Source of the DNA: Spirochaetaceae bacterium
Lineage (GTDB): Bacteria; Spirochaetota; Spirochaetia; DSM-27196; PXBQ01
Assembly (NCBI GenBank): GCA_007695285.1
Contig: REEC01000125.1
Coordinates: 186,001 to 250,000, forward strand
Direction: 5' to 3'
Length of the DNA: 64,000 bases
Part shown: in pieces, positions 25,946 through 35,603 of the stretch
Layout of the letters: each line of letters opens with the position of its first letter
Position numbering within the stretch: position 1 is the first letter of the stretch
Notes under the pieces: model-generated
Databases searched by the model: none
Told to the model about the DNA's origin: nothing
What the model saw: only the letters and a program-made list of their open reading frames with translations
Program-made: the position numbers and the translations under genes

Positions 25946-26887
25946 ATGGAAACACGACCTCCGTCAGAGACGGCTCCCGAAGACAATAACCATCACGATG
26001 CGGCCCCAACGCTACCAAACGGACAGTCCATCGAAGAAGCGATTCTTGAGTTTACACGAGTTCTCCGGATAATAGTCCGGCTACGCGCTCCCGACGGTTG
26101 TCCGTGGGACCGCGAGCAGACGGCGCACTCGATGAGAAAATTCCTGGTCGAGGAGGCATTTGAAGCGGTCGGCGCGATCGAGTCCGGCGAAGTCGCGCAT
26201 ACCCGAGAGGAGCTCGGGGACGTTTTCCTGATCGCGCTGATGGTTTCCTACATCGAAGAACAACAAAACTCTTTCACCGTCGCGTCGGTCTTCTCGGAAC
26301 TCGCGGACAAACTGATTCGGCGGCATCCTCATATTTTCGGCGAAGAAAAAAGCGGAATAGACACCGCGGCCGAGGTTGTTTCACAATGGCACGCGATTAA
26401 ATCCGAGGTCGAGGGCAAACGAAAGAATGATTCGGTCGTCGACTCGATCAAGGAGTCCTATCCGCCACTCGAACGCGCGTACCGGATTCAAAAAGCCGTT
26501 GCAAAAGTCGGTTTTGACTGGCCCTCGATCGATGGAACACTCGAAAAAATAGTTGAAGAAGCAAACGAGATCAAGCCGTTACTTGAATCGCGCTCAGGCG
26601 ACAACGGGTCCAACCAAACCGAAACAGACCGCTTGGAACACGAGTTAGGCGATCTGCTATTCAGCGTTGTGAACTTTTGCCGCAAAGCAGGAATCGACCC
26701 CAGTATCGCTTTGCACCGGTCGAATTCCGAGTTCCTCGAGCGCTTCCGCGGGATGCAGTCGTCGTTTCGCGAAGAAGGCGTCGATATCACGGAAAATCGT
26801 GTATCGCTTGCCGAGCTCGACGCACGCTGGAACACGATAAAAAAATCGCGGCGCACCGCCGACGCGCACAAAGACTCAAAAATCTAA
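25946..26887 (+). CDS. mazG: Nucleoside triphosphate pyrophosphohydrolase MazG
   Basis: Cytoplasmic house-cleaning enzyme that hydrolyses (d)NTPs to monophosphates. Two MazG domains are seen: the first with GCPWDREQTAHSMRKFLVEEAFE and EELGD (the EExxE...ExxD magnesium site), the second from about residue 170 with VGFDWPS, EEANEIKPLL and EHELGDLLFSVVNF. ATG 25946 follows GGAGG by only two bases; a GTG at 25928 in frame is an alternative without a ribosome site. At ~313 residues it is slightly longer than the E. coli protein. It converges with the mre operon. Confidence 0.93.
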   Translation: METRPPSETAPEDNNHHDAAPTLPNGQSIEEAILEFTRVLRIIVRLRAPDGCPWDREQTAHSMRKFLVEEAFEAVGAIESGEVAHTREELGDVFLIALMVSYIEEQQNSFTVASVFSELADKLIRRHPHIFGEEKSGIDTAAEVVSQWHAIKSEVEGKRKNDSVVDSIKESYPPLERAYRIQKAVAKVGFDWPSIDGTLEKIVEEANEIKPLLESRSGDNGSNQTETDRLEHELGDLLFSVVNFCRKAGIDPSIALHRSNSEFLERFRGMQSSFREEGVDITENRVSLAELDARWNTIKKSRRTADAHKDSKI

Positions 26888-26955
26888 GAAACCGCTCCAG
26901 GGTGTTTAAGAGATTGTATAAAAATATAGACTACTTTTTCCTGCGCGGTGGGCAG

Positions 26956-26980
26956 GTTCGCAGCGCGCAGGGCTGCGAAC
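26956..26980. other. Hairpin between convergent mazG and mreD
   Basis: GTTCGCAG and CTGCGAAC (8-base arms, 9-base loop) in the 120-base gap between the two stop codons. There is no clear T-run on either side, so terminator function is possible but weakly supported. Confidence 0.4.
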
Positions 26981-27007
26981 TCCGTCACGTTCGTTCGGAT
27001 AAGGCGG

Positions 27008-27505
27008 TCACAAATAGGTCCGCCGGGGATTGAGTGCTGGAATTCTCGATAGCCCGGCAAATACCGCCGGCGAGATCAGCGCCGTGTACCCTATCTCGAT
27101 CGCATAGCGGACGGAAAAGACCGCTCCCGAAAGACTCTCGATCGAAAACACGGCGGTCAACGCGAGTAACATCAAGGCTTTCAGAACAGACGCGGCCGTA
27201 CAGAGCAAAATCGGCATGAAAACTACGTCAAGAAAGACTTTGTTGCGTACGAACCCGAATGAAAAACCGGTCACAGTTCGTATCAACGCATGCATCCCTA
27301 ACGGAGCGGTAGTCATCAAGTCCTCGAGAAGCCCCGCGCCGAACCCCGAGACCTGCGCCGGCATCGGGCCGGTTTTTATGCCCGTGAATACTATTATAAT
27401 CAAGACTAGGTCAGGAGCTGAACCCCCGATCCGGATGAAATCTAACAGCGTGGACTGAAGCAGTGCGGCAACCGCCGCAACCAGAAAAGGGATCCCGATT
27501 CCCAT
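27008..27505 (-). CDS. mreD: Rod-shape protein MreD
   Basis: A 165-residue membrane protein with about five hydrophobic segments and the family pattern PDLVLIIIVFTGIKTGPMPAQVSGFGAGLLEDLMT. It is part of the elongasome that directs side-wall peptidoglycan synthesis with MreB and MreC. The ATG follows the mreC stop by four bases. The C-terminus is short and basic. It is the last gene of the TPR-mreB-mreC-mreD unit and converges on mazG. Confidence 0.9.
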   Translation of the reverse strand: MGIGIPFLVAAVAALLQSTLLDFIRIGGSAPDLVLIIIVFTGIKTGPMPAQVSGFGAGLLEDLMTTAPLGMHALIRTVTGFSFGFVRNKVFLDVVFMPILLCTAASVLKALMLLALTAVFSIESLSGAVFSVRYAIEIGYTALISPAVFAGLSRIPALNPRRTYL

Positions 27506-27509
27506 CGTT

Positions 27510-28352
27510 TTACCCGTTCGTCCTTATCACAAACACGTACTCCAGTACCGCGAATTCGACCAAGGGACGAACAACGAGTTCGAGCGAGGTTTCGTACGGA
27601 CGAGCCTGGATTCCTTCGACCGTCCCGATGTGAATTCCACGCGGATACAACGAACCCAATCCCGATGTTATGACCGATTCTCCGTACGCAATGTTATCGC
27701 GTGCATTCTTGTCCACATGGCGCATCGAGATCGTCTCCGTTCCGGCGCCGGTGCCGCTCACAAGTCCTTCGTACCGCGATCTCTGTAACCGTGAAGCGAC
27801 GTAGAACGATCTATCGGTGAGCGGTACAACGGTGGATGCCGTCAGTCCCGCACGCTGCACGCGGCCTACAAGGCCTTGCCGGCCGCCCTGCACCGCGACA
27901 ACCGGCATATCGGTACGGACTCCGTGCAGAGATCCGCGGTTGATCGTTATCGCACCGAAAAGATTGCCGGGATCCTTGCCGATAATCTGCGCGGGTATGT
28001 TATCGTACTGAAGTTCTTGCGAGAAACCGAGTAGTTCGCGCAGGCTCTCAACCTCGCTCCGTAACTCGAAAATGTCGTTTTCAAGTCCTTCGTACCGACG
28101 TACCTGCTCGACGAGCAGATCGTAGTCCGCCTGCAATTCCCGGAGCTCTGCAACGGAGTTAATCGTTGACGCGATAAACCTGCCGAAACCCGTGAATACA
28201 TTCTGGAAGGCCGAAACAACGGTCAAACCGAACTCGCGCGGACGCACGACTACATTCGTACTCGAGAAAGTCATTGTGATAAGCGAGAACACAACACAAA
28301 CAGCGAGGACGACCACCGCGCGGTGTTGGTCGAATGCAGTCCGGAACTTCAT
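27510..28352 (-). CDS. mreC: Rod-shape protein MreC
   Basis: A 280-residue protein with one N-terminal membrane helix (about 13-30), a coiled coil around residues 65-105 (LQADYDLLVEQVRRYEGLEN) and the beta-rich periplasmic domain with AQIIGKDPGNLFGAITINRG, the usual MreC signature. It links the cytoplasmic MreB filament to periplasmic wall synthesis. GAGG lies ahead of the ATG at longish spacing. It sits between mreB (29 bases upstream) and mreD, as in most bacteria. Confidence 0.93.
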   Translation of the reverse strand: MKFRTAFDQHRAVVVLAVCVVFSLITMTFSSTNVVVRPREFGLTVVSAFQNVFTGFGRFIASTINSVAELRELQADYDLLVEQVRRYEGLENDIFELRSEVESLRELLGFSQELQYDNIPAQIIGKDPGNLFGAITINRGSLHGVRTDMPVVAVQGGRQGLVGRVQRAGLTASTVVPLTDRSFYVASRLQRSRYEGLVSGTGAGTETISMRHVDKNARDNIAYGESVITSGLGSLYPRGIHIGTVEGIQARPYETSLELVVRPLVEFAVLEYVFVIRTNG

Positions 28353-28381
28353 TTCACAAAAACCTCAGCTCGCCGTAGCCT

Positions 28382-29413
28382 TCACTGACGGTTGTAGTTA
28401 TACCCATGATGGTGCGAGTTCTTTTCCCGCTCAAAATACATGCCGGCTCCGAGCGCGACACAGTTCAAAGGATTCTCGGCTTTGAATGCCGGAACTCCGG
28501 TTTCGTTCGCAATGAGAACGTCGAGACCTTTCAGCAACGATCCGCCGCCGGTCATCACGATACCACGTTCGACGATGTCCGCGGCAAGCTCAGGTGGGGT
28601 TTGTCCGAGCGTTCGTTTGATTTCCTCGATGATCGCGGTGATGGGTTCTTGCAGCGCCTCGCGGACTTCAACCGAATCGATCTCGAGTCGACGCGGCAAT
28701 CCGGTTATCGCGTCGGTTCCTTTGATTTCCATTTTTTCTATTTTCTTGTCGGGCGACGCATTGCCGATCTTCTTCTTGAGGTCCTCCGCCGTACCTTCTC
28801 CGATTATGAGGTTGTGAACGGTGCGCACGTGTTTCATGATTGCCTCGTCGAATTCGTCTCCGCCGAGTCGGATCGCGTTGGTGACAACCATACCTCCCAA
28901 TGAAATCACCGAAATCTCGCTGGTTCCTCCGCCGATATCGACGATCATGTGACCCGCGGGCTCATAAATCGGAATGTTTGCGCCTATCGCCGCTGCCAGA
29001 GACTCCTCGATGACTTTTACTTCGCGTGCGCCGGCCTTGTATGCGCTTTCTTCCACGGCGCGGCGCTCGACTTCGGTAATGCACGATGGTACACCAATGA
29101 CCATCCGGGGCCGCACAAACAGACGGCGCTGCAAGACCTTCGAGATGAAATAGCGGATCATTTTCTCGGTCGTCTCGAGGTCGGCGATGACGCCGTCTCG
29201 GAGCGGTCTGATCGCAATGATGTCCCCGGGGGTCTTCCAGAGCATTTTTTTCGCGTCCTCACCGACCGCGACCACACGCTTCGTTCCTCGTTCGACCGCG
29301 ACAACCGACGGCTCGCTGACGACGATTCCCTTACCGCGAATATAAATCAGCGTATTACACGTTCCGAGATCTACGCCGATATCAGTCGAAAACCCAGAAA
29401 ATAGTTTGCCCAT
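28382..29413 (-). CDS. mreB: Actin-like cell-shape protein MreB
   Basis: A 343-residue actin homologue that forms membrane-bound filaments guiding cell-wall elongation. ATP-site motifs are intact: phosphate-1 [14 protein letters not shown], phosphate-2 [19 protein letters not shown] and the adenosine motif [14 protein letters not shown]. The start is ATG 29413 because GGGAGG stands seven bases before it; a TTG two codons upstream is unlikely. The helical cell shape of spirochaetes makes the retention of the full mreBCD set relevant. Confidence 0.97.
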   Translation of the reverse strand: MGKLFSGFSTDIGVDLGTCNTLIYIRGKGIVVSEPSVVAVERGTKRVVAVGEDAKKMLWKTPGDIIAIRPLRDGVIADLETTEKMIRYFISKVLQRRLFVRPRMVIGVPSCITEVERRAVEESAYKAGAREVKVIEESLAAAIGANIPIYEPAGHMIVDIGGGTSEISVISLGGMVVTNAIRLGGDEFDEAIMKHVRTVHNLIIGEGTAEDLKKKIGNASPDKKIEKMEIKGTDAITGLPRRLEIDSVEVREALQEPITAIIEEIKRTLGQTPPELAADIVERGIVMTGGGSLLKGLDVLIANETGVPAFKAENPLNCVALGAGMYFEREKNSHHHGYNYNRQ

Positions 29414-29440
29414 GCCCAATCCTCCCGGTTGCTGCGCACG

Positions 29441-30394
29441 TTAGTCTTGAAGGCGCCTGAGCGCCTCTCTATGCCCCGGATCGAGACGAACTGCCTCTCT
29501 CCATTCGAGTCGGGCTCGTTCCGGCGTATCGGTCTCGTGGTACAAGACACCCAGCCAGTAATGAGCATCGGCAGATTCCGGTCTCTGCTCCATAACGCCA
29601 AACAAGAGATCCGCGGCCTCATCGAAGCGTCTAGTCGATATCAGGATTTCCGCGATCCGGATGGTCGAACGATCGGCGAGATGCGTGTCGTCGGTCGTCG
29701 CAATTGCCAAAGTGAAGTAGCGTTCGGCGTTTTCGGAATCTCCGGAGTCGCGAAGCACCTCCGCAAGCGTGAAGTATAGTTTGTCTGAGGGGTTCCTGTC
29801 GATCGCCGCGCGAAGGTACCGCGCCGTATCTTCGGGCCGGTTAAGGTGCGACGAGGCCAGCGCGAGGTACTCGTACGTATCGGAAGCAACGTATCCATGA
29901 TCTACCGCCTGTCTCATATGCTCGACGACAAGGTCGCTATACACCGGCCCTAAATCGAAATACGCCTTGGCGAGAACGTAGTGCACCGGTCCGGGCAATG
30001 GGGTTTCGTCAAGTAACAGTGCCTTTCTCAGGTAAGCGACGCTGCGAGACACATAAGCCCTTCTCTCGTCTTGATCTACCCGATTGTTCCCCTCGTAAAA
30101 GTATGCGAACCCACCGAGAACCAGCGCAGTCGGTTCCATTGCTTCACGATCGATGATCGAGGAAGTGATGTCGATAACCTCATTGTACCGTTTATCTTCC
30201 CAAAGCTGGTACACTTCGGTTCTGTCCCGGGTCAGCCGGAAATCAAGGAAGGTATATCGTCGCGATAGTCCGAAATACGTAGCCGCGAAGACAACCACGC
30301 CGAACAGACCGACGCCCGCGATAATGAAAAACGTGGATTTGTTCTTATCTTTTCGCCTCTTAGGCGTTTTAAAGCGGTCACGCGGATATACCAT
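29441..30394 (-). CDS. TPR protein with membrane anchor, first gene of the mre unit
   Basis: A 317-residue protein: basic N-terminus, one membrane helix at about 22-42 (FFIIAGVGLFGVVVFAATYFG), then TPR repeats to the end, for example TYEYLALASSHLNRPEDTARYL, KLYFTLAEVLRDSGDSENAERY and ADAHYWLGVLYHETDTPERARL. It ends 27 bases before the mreB start, so it is probably co-transcribed and may act with the cell-elongation machinery; I infer this from position. AGG stands before ATG 30394 in a short leader. Confidence 0.87.
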   Translation of the reverse strand: MVYPRDRFKTPKRRKDKNKSTFFIIAGVGLFGVVVFAATYFGLSRRYTFLDFRLTRDRTEVYQLWEDKRYNEVIDITSSIIDREAMEPTALVLGGFAYFYEGNNRVDQDERRAYVSRSVAYLRKALLLDETPLPGPVHYVLAKAYFDLGPVYSDLVVEHMRQAVDHGYVASDTYEYLALASSHLNRPEDTARYLRAAIDRNPSDKLYFTLAEVLRDSGDSENAERYFTLAIATTDDTHLADRSTIRIAEILISTRRFDEAADLLFGVMEQRPESADAHYWLGVLYHETDTPERARLEWREAVRLDPGHREALRRLQD

Positions 30395-30417
30395 TGCCTG
30401 TCTTTCGTCTGTACGTC

Positions 30418-30446
30418 ATTAAAATATAGTCGTCACAAAAAGTCAA
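30418..30446 (-). promoter_or_regulatory. Promoter of the TPR-mreBCD unit
   Basis: TTGACT (30441-30446) and TTTAAT (30418-30423), 17 bases apart on the minus strand. The predicted leader is about 17 bases. The -35 box lies immediately after the rnpB terminator hairpin. Confidence 0.6.
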
Positions 30447-30451
30447 TGTGT

Positions 30452-30490
30452 GCAGCGGTTCCCGCGTTCAAGCGACATGGGAACCGCTGC
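30452..30490 (-). terminator. rnpB terminator
   Basis: A perfect 12-base stem (arms 30452-30463 and 30479-30490, 15-base loop) followed on the minus strand by a CTTTTTG run about ten bases later. It lies 38 bases after the rnpB 3' end. Confidence 0.7.
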
Positions 30491-30528
30491 AATGTACGGG
30501 CACGATTCGTCGAACCGATATCGAGCAG

Positions 30529-30912
30529 AAACGACAGGCCTGTAAGCCGGGTTCTGTCCCGACCACCCGATTGAGCGGTCGGGCGCCACCATCTATCTCG
30601 CCCCGCCGTTTCCGGACGGGGTCTCGCGCGATCTACCCGCGAACTGTGAGCGAGCAGCCCATTCGCTTCTTGATCTTGCTCCCGGCAAGGTTTACCATGC
30701 GCCCGGTGTTACCACCGAACCGGTGAGCTCTTACCCCACCTTTTCACCCTTACCCACCGAGTGCCTTGGCGACTCGGCCGGCGGTATATTTTCTGTGGCA
30801 CTATCTGTCACGACCCTTTTCAGGATCGCGCCCGGGGATTACCCGGTGCCGTGCCCTACGGAGCCCGGACTTTCCTCCGATCGAAGTCGGCGGTGGCGCG
30901 GCCTGTCGTCAC
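30529..30912 (-). ncRNA. rnpB: RNase P RNA, bacterial type A
   Basis: The catalytic RNA that trims tRNA 5' ends. On the minus strand the 5' part has GGAGGAAAGTCCGGGCTCC and the 3' part ACAGAACCCGGCTTACAGGCC, the two halves of the conserved P4/core, with GGTAAACC and GAATGGGCTGCTCGC between. The closing helix P1 is a perfect ten-base pair between 30531-30540 and 30900-30909, which sets the ends to within a few bases. It starts 34 bases after the zinc-ribbon gene and may share its transcript. Confidence 0.93.
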
Positions 30913-30945
30913 TGTTCGATAACGGCCCGAATCGACTCGAAAGAA

Positions 30946-31998
30946 TCAGCCGTCGCTGTTCTCTTCGGGCTCGTCTTCCTCTTCTTCGTCCTCTTCAAAG
31001 TCATCATCCTCATCGTCATCGAAACCGGCGTCGCTGTCTTCTTCGACATCGTCTTCATCCTCGTCGATGTCTTCGTCTTCATCCTCTTCGACATCGTCGG
31101 GTTCCAACTCTTCCTCTTCGTCTTCCTCGTCCTCATCACCGCCGATTCCTAGCGGTTCCTCGTCAATCTCCACCGTCGGATCGTCATCATCGTGGATGAA
31201 TTCGTCGAGATCTCCGTCCTCGTCGCCGGCGTATTCCTCGATCAAGTCCACGAGACCTTCTGCCTCGTCCTCGGGCATGAGCGAGTCTTCATCGCCGACA
31301 AAAAACACGATCTTGCTGCAATACGGACAGAACAGAATCTTCTCACCAATACGTACGTCGTTGACAAACTGGAGCGGCAAAATCATCTGACAGCCGGTGC
31401 ACACACCTTTGCGCAGCGGAACAATTCCCTGCCCTTCCTTACTACGAATAATTCGCTCGAACTTAAAGATCAATTCCTCATCCATTCCCGGGACGATCTG
31501 CAGCTCTTCATCCTCGAGTTCCTTTAAGAGTTGTTTTCGTTTTTCGGTCTCGCTCTTGATTTTTTGCTGTTCCATTTCGAGTTCGCTTTCTTGCTCTTTG
31601 ATCAGGCCTTCTTCGCGCTCGAGACTGACCGAAAGCTCCTCGAGCGCACGCTCCTCGCGTTGCAGGTCTTTGCGAAGCACCTGTTCCTTTTCGGACGCGT
31701 CACGAATTTCCTTGTCGAGAGCTTCGTACTCCCGCTGCGTTTTGATCACATCCATGCGTTGTTCACTCTTTTCTCGTTCGGACTCCGCGTCTTGAAGGCG
31801 CAAACGAAGATCGGTGATGCGGGCTTTTACCTCTTCATACTGCTCGTTTTTCTCGATATACGTCTTTTTCAAACGGCTCACGAGTTCCGACTTGGTCGAA
31901 AGCGATTTCGGTAGGTCTTTGATCTCGGCTTGGATCTGGAACTTCCGTGCAAGAACCTCCTGTAGCGCCTTCAATTTTTCGATAACGTCTTGAATCAT
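30946..31998 (-). CDS. Coiled-coil C4 zinc-ribbon protein with acidic tail
   Basis: About 350 residues. Residues ~1-185 form a long coiled coil, then GVCTGCQMILPLQFVNDV and LFCPYCSKIVFF form a four-cysteine zinc ribbon, the DUF164/CdsZ-type layout of unknown or chaperone-scaffold role. Unlike ordinary members (~240 residues) it continues with ~110 residues made almost only of Asp and Glu. ATG 31998 is chosen for the AAGGAG six bases before it; the frame is open 12 codons upstream. It lies between rpoD and rnpB on the same strand. Confidence 0.9.
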   Translation of the reverse strand: MIQDVIEKLKALQEVLARKFQIQAEIKDLPKSLSTKSELVSRLKKTYIEKNEQYEEVKARITDLRLRLQDAESEREKSEQRMDVIKTQREYEALDKEIRDASEKEQVLRKDLQREERALEELSVSLEREEGLIKEQESELEMEQQKIKSETEKRKQLLKELEDEELQIVPGMDEELIFKFERIIRSKEGQGIVPLRKGVCTGCQMILPLQFVNDVRIGEKILFCPYCSKIVFFVGDEDSLMPEDEAEGLVDLIEEYAGDEDGDLDEFIHDDDDPTVEIDEEPLGIGGDEDEEDEEEELEPDDVEEDEDEDIDEDEDDVEEDSDAGFDDDEDDDFEEDEEEEDEPEENSDG

Positions 31999-32101
31999 AC
32001 TCACTCCTTGTGCGACCCCCAGGCCGTGCGTCACTTATGTCATCGGCATCGCCGGAAACCGGATAGATTCGCTATTAATCACATCAATCGAATCGCGTCA
32101 A

Positions 32102-33835
32102 TCAATTATCGAGATAATCCTTCAGGCGCCGACTCCTCTTGGGATGTCGAAGTCTTCTCAAAGCCTTGGCTTCGATCTGCCGGATCCGCTCGCGCGTGAC
32201 GTTGAAGTACAAGCCGACCTCTTCGAGCGTGAGCGAGTATCCGTCCTCAAGACCGAATCGCATCTTCAGAACCTCCTGTTCACGCGCGGGTAACGTCGAT
32301 AGAACACCACGCAACTGCTCCTGGAGAATCGTGAACGCGGTCTGGTGCGCCGGATTCTCGACGTCTTTATCCTCGATGAAATCGCCGAGCAGCGAGTCTT
32401 CTTCTTCACCGATCGGCGTTTCGAGCGATATCGGCTCGCGCGCTACATTCTTCACCGATTTCACGCGAGCGACCGACCACCCAAGTCTCGATGCGATCTC
32501 CTCGTCGTTCGGCTCACGACCAAGAACCTGCATCAACTGCCGCGATTCCCGAACCACCTTGTTGATCTGTTCGATCATGTGAACCGGAACGCGAATTGTC
32601 CGCGCTTGGTCGGATATCGACCGAGTAATCGCTTGACGAATCCACCACGTCGCATACGTTGAGAACTTGTATCCTTTTCTGTACTCGAATTTCTCGACGG
32701 CCTTGATCAGGCCGATATTCCCCTCTTGTACGAGATCAAAGAAGTGCAACCCACGGTTGGTGTATTTTTTGGCAATGCTGACAACGAGCCGAAGGTTGGC
32801 CTTGATTAGCCGATCCTTGGCGTTCTGCATCATGATCTTGCCGCGCGTGATCTCTTCGGACATCTCGAGTATTTCGTCGATTGCGTTCTCGAACTCGACC
32901 TCGAAGCCTTTTAGCTTCTTCTCGGTGACCTGAATCTGCCGTATTTTTTCCTTAATCTGATCAGCGGATAGCCCCAGCGAGCTCTCAATCTTGTGACGAT
33001 CGGCGGTAATCGCAAGTCCGCGGCCAAGACTCCGCAGCTCCCGCATATTCGATACTTTGAGACGCTTCTCGATTCTTTCCTGCTCTTTCCGGTACTTGAT
33101 AATCTTTTTGGCCGATCCCATGAACTTCTCAGAAAGAAGAAGGATCTCCTCCTGAAGAATATTGATCTGGCCCAAACCCTTCACCAACTCCTGCCGGCGC
33201 CGCGCCAAGGTCGAATCGGTCAGGATGTCGCCACCGCGCGTAATCACCTTTTTTTTGAGTTCCATGTACATCTTGAGATCCGGGATATGCTCCCGTAACG
33301 GATCTCGATAATACCCGGCGAGTCTTCTTCGTTCAGCGAGGTACTCGGAAATTTCCTTTTTCGATAGATTCAGCTCCTTCGGATCCTTGCGCGAAAAGGC
33401 CCGTTGGGCGAGCAGGTAGAATTCCGGTATCAAAACCCCGGAGTGTTTTATCACCTGCTTAATAATATTCTCACCTTCCTCCATCTTCTTTGACAGTTCT
33501 ACCTCTTGTTCGGCGGTTAGCAGGTTTTCTTTGCCGATCTCGCGAAGATAGAGGCGGATGGGATCGTCGATCGCGGACTCTTTTCCGTCACCGAGCACAA
33601 CTTTCTTTTTTCGTTCGGGTGCTTTGACCGGTTCCACAACGGTATCGGCGGATACATCCTCATCTTCGAGCGTTACGTTGTACGTTGAAAGAATGGTGAT
33701 CACCTCCTCGATCTTCTCGGTATTTACAACATGGTCGGGAAGAAAGTCATTGACTTCGTCAAAGCTGATCGTTCGTTTTTTCTTCGCGTAATCGATCAGA
33801 CGCAACATAGCCGGGTCGTTTTTCAGTTCAATCAT
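32102..33835 (-). CDS. rpoD: Primary sigma factor (sigma70 family)
   Basis: A 577-residue housekeeping sigma factor. Region 1.1-like N-terminus is followed by region 1.2 ([20 protein letters not shown]), the non-conserved insert, region 2 for core binding and -10 recognition ([35 protein letters not shown]), region 3 and region 4.2 ([22 protein letters not shown]) for the -35. It overlaps dnaG by eight bases, giving the familiar dnaG-rpoD pair; rpsU is not present. TTGACA/TATAAT-like sites seen in the window fit this factor. Confidence 0.97.
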   Translation of the reverse strand: MIELKNDPAMLRLIDYAKKKRTISFDEVNDFLPDHVVNTEKIEEVITILSTYNVTLEDEDVSADTVVEPVKAPERKKKVVLGDGKESAIDDPIRLYLREIGKENLLTAEQEVELSKKMEEGENIIKQVIKHSGVLIPEFYLLAQRAFSRKDPKELNLSKKEISEYLAERRRLAGYYRDPLREHIPDLKMYMELKKKVITRGGDILTDSTLARRRQELVKGLGQINILQEEILLLSEKFMGSAKKIIKYRKEQERIEKRLKVSNMRELRSLGRGLAITADRHKIESSLGLSADQIKEKIRQIQVTEKKLKGFEVEFENAIDEILEMSEEITRGKIMMQNAKDRLIKANLRLVVSIAKKYTNRGLHFFDLVQEGNIGLIKAVEKFEYRKGYKFSTYATWWIRQAITRSISDQARTIRVPVHMIEQINKVVRESRQLMQVLGREPNDEEIASRLGWSVARVKSVKNVAREPISLETPIGEEEDSLLGDFIEDKDVENPAHQTAFTILQEQLRGVLSTLPAREQEVLKMRFGLEDGYSLTLEEVGLYFNVTRERIRQIEAKALRRLRHPKRSRRLKDYLDN

Positions 33836-35603
33836 GCGCGATCACCTTCAATCTCTTGAGTTCCATATCGATATCAATTTTGTCCTGAAGCAGTTTTTCG
33901 ATTTCAATTCTCCCGTCGCTATCGGATCGTGCTCTGCGCAGTTGAGCGTCTAGCTTTTTTTGCTTGCGTTCGAGGCTTTCGCGACGGACCCACTTGACCG
34001 CATCCTCGATCAACTGTTTCGCATTCACTGAATACTCGTCAGACGACGACTTCCGAAGTACGAGTTCACGCGTCTCCGGTTCGTCGATCCTCTCGAGCAA
34101 GCGGTCGAGCGAGTCGTCGTGCCGCCGGAAACACTCCTCAAGCGCGATGAAAACATCACGGGAACGTCGATCTTCGAGATCGGCGCATTCGATCCGGCTC
34201 CGCACGTACGGGAAAAACTCTCGGTTCACCGCGGTCGCGAGCATGAGAAAAAGGTCATGGTTTATGTTCGATTCGTCTGCCTTTGTGTTTACCTTCGCCT
34301 GACTTTCCCTTGCGTTTTCTGAAGTTCCGCGCCTCCTCTTCCGGAAGTCGTGCATCACCGCGTCCGGATTCACACCCAGGAGATCGGAAACCACAGCCAA
34401 ACTTCCTTCCCGTTTGACTTCAGAATCCATTACATTAATATAAGGGAAAACGGCATCAAATACAAACGCCTTCCCGTCGGGTGACGCGATGTCGGTACGA
34501 GACGCGGCGTCGTTTACGAGAAATTCCAGCGTATTTATAGTATATGTGCAGTGTTTCTTCAACTCATCCGGCCCGCTTTTTTTCATTATGTCAGCCGGGT
34601 CATCACCACGAGGGAGCAGACAGACGCGCGTCTCTATTCCGACCTTTTCGAGAAGCACGGCCGCGCGCGAAGTCGCTCTCGCGCCGGCCGAATCGGAGTC
34701 GAAAACGAGCACCACGGTCCCTGCAAAGCGGCGAAGGAGCTGCACCTGCGATTCCGTGAGCGCGGTACCGAGCGGCGCTACCGCGTTCGGTAGCCCTGAT
34801 TGCCACATCGCGAGGACGTCGAGGTATCCCTCGACGACAAAGACCGAATCACTCTTCCGAATCTCGTGGCGTGCTTGAAATAGTCCGAACATCTGCCGGC
34901 TCTTCGAGTAAAGTTCCGTCTCCGGCGAGTTGATGTACTTGGGCGCCTCGGGGTTCATCGCACGCCCCCCAAACGCTATGCATTCGCCGCGCGACGAGTA
35001 GATCGGAAACATGATTCGGTCGTAGAATAGAGCTCGCCCTGGGTAGTTGCGCGAAAATAGGCCCGATGTCGCGAGAAACTCGCGCGTGTAACCTTTTTTG
35101 CCCAGAAACGACGCGAGCCACCCCGGATTTCTCGGCGCATATCCGACCTGAAACTCGGAAAGCGTTGTGTCGGTGAAGCCGCGATCCTCGAGATACTGCC
35201 GCGCCGACGCGGCACTCGCGGAGTTGTGCAGTATATGCGAGAAACTTCCGGTCACCCGCGCAAACAACTCGATCAAAGCTTTCCGGTGCGCCGCCTTTCC
35301 GTCGTCGGGTTCCGCCTCGACCGCAACACCATACTTTTCACCGAGATGCGCAGCCGCTTCGGGGAACGTCATTTTCTCAATTTCCATCACGAAAGTGAAG
35401 ACGCTACCACCCTTGCCGCATCCAAAACAGTAAAACGTCCCGTTGGCGGGGTTAACCTTGAACGAAGGGGTTTTTTCGGTGTGAAACGGGCATAGCCCTT
35501 TGAGCCGTGCCCCGTCTTTGCGAAGAGTGACATACGAGCCGACGACGTCGGCTATGTCGGCTCGCCGGGAAATTTCGTCAATGACGCTGTCGGGGATCCT
35601 CAT
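33828..35603 (-). CDS. dnaG: DNA primase
   Basis: A 591-residue primase that makes RNA primers at the replication fork. The N-terminal CHC2 zinc domain is clear ([26 protein letters not shown]), followed by the TOPRIM catalytic core with [14 protein letters not shown] and [10 protein letters not shown], and a helical C-terminal domain that normally binds the DnaB helicase. The start is ATG 35603, overlapping the stop of the OmpA gene as ATGA; the frame also opens at a TTG 12 codons upstream, which lies within that gene. The downstream overlap is with rpoD. Confidence 0.96.
   Translation of the reverse strand: MRIPDSVIDEISRRADIADVVGSYVTLRKDGARLKGLCPFHTEKTPSFKVNPANGTFYCFGCGKGGSVFTFVMEIEKMTFPEAAAHLGEKYGVAVEAEPDDGKAAHRKALIELFARVTGSFSHILHNSASAASARQYLEDRGFTDTTLSEFQVGYAPRNPGWLASFLGKKGYTREFLATSGLFSRNYPGRALFYDRIMFPIYSSRGECIAFGGRAMNPEAPKYINSPETELYSKSRQMFGLFQARHEIRKSDSVFVVEGYLDVLAMWQSGLPNAVAPLGTALTESQVQLLRRFAGTVVLVFDSDSAGARATSRAAVLLEKVGIETRVCLLPRGDDPADIMKKSGPDELKKHCTYTINTLEFLVNDAASRTDIASPDGKAFVFDAVFPYINVMDSEVKREGSLAVVSDLLGVNPDAVMHDFRKRRRGTSENARESQAKVNTKADESNINHDLFLMLATAVNREFFPYVRSRIECADLEDRRSRDVFIALEECFRRHDDSLDRLLERIDEPETRELVLRKSSSDEYSVNAKQLIEDAVKWVRRESLERKQKKLDAQLRRARSDSDGRIEIEKLLQDKIDIDMELKRLKVIAHD

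Noticed and set aside
30723-31199. Plus-strand frame across rnpB and the acidic tail
   Set aside because: It reads through the RNase P RNA and the complement of a Glu/Asp repeat; the composition is an artefact of that repeat.
31000-31200. Simple-sequence GAA/GAC-rich tract as a repeat element
   Set aside because: It is the coding sequence of the acidic protein tail, in frame and without exact repeat units.
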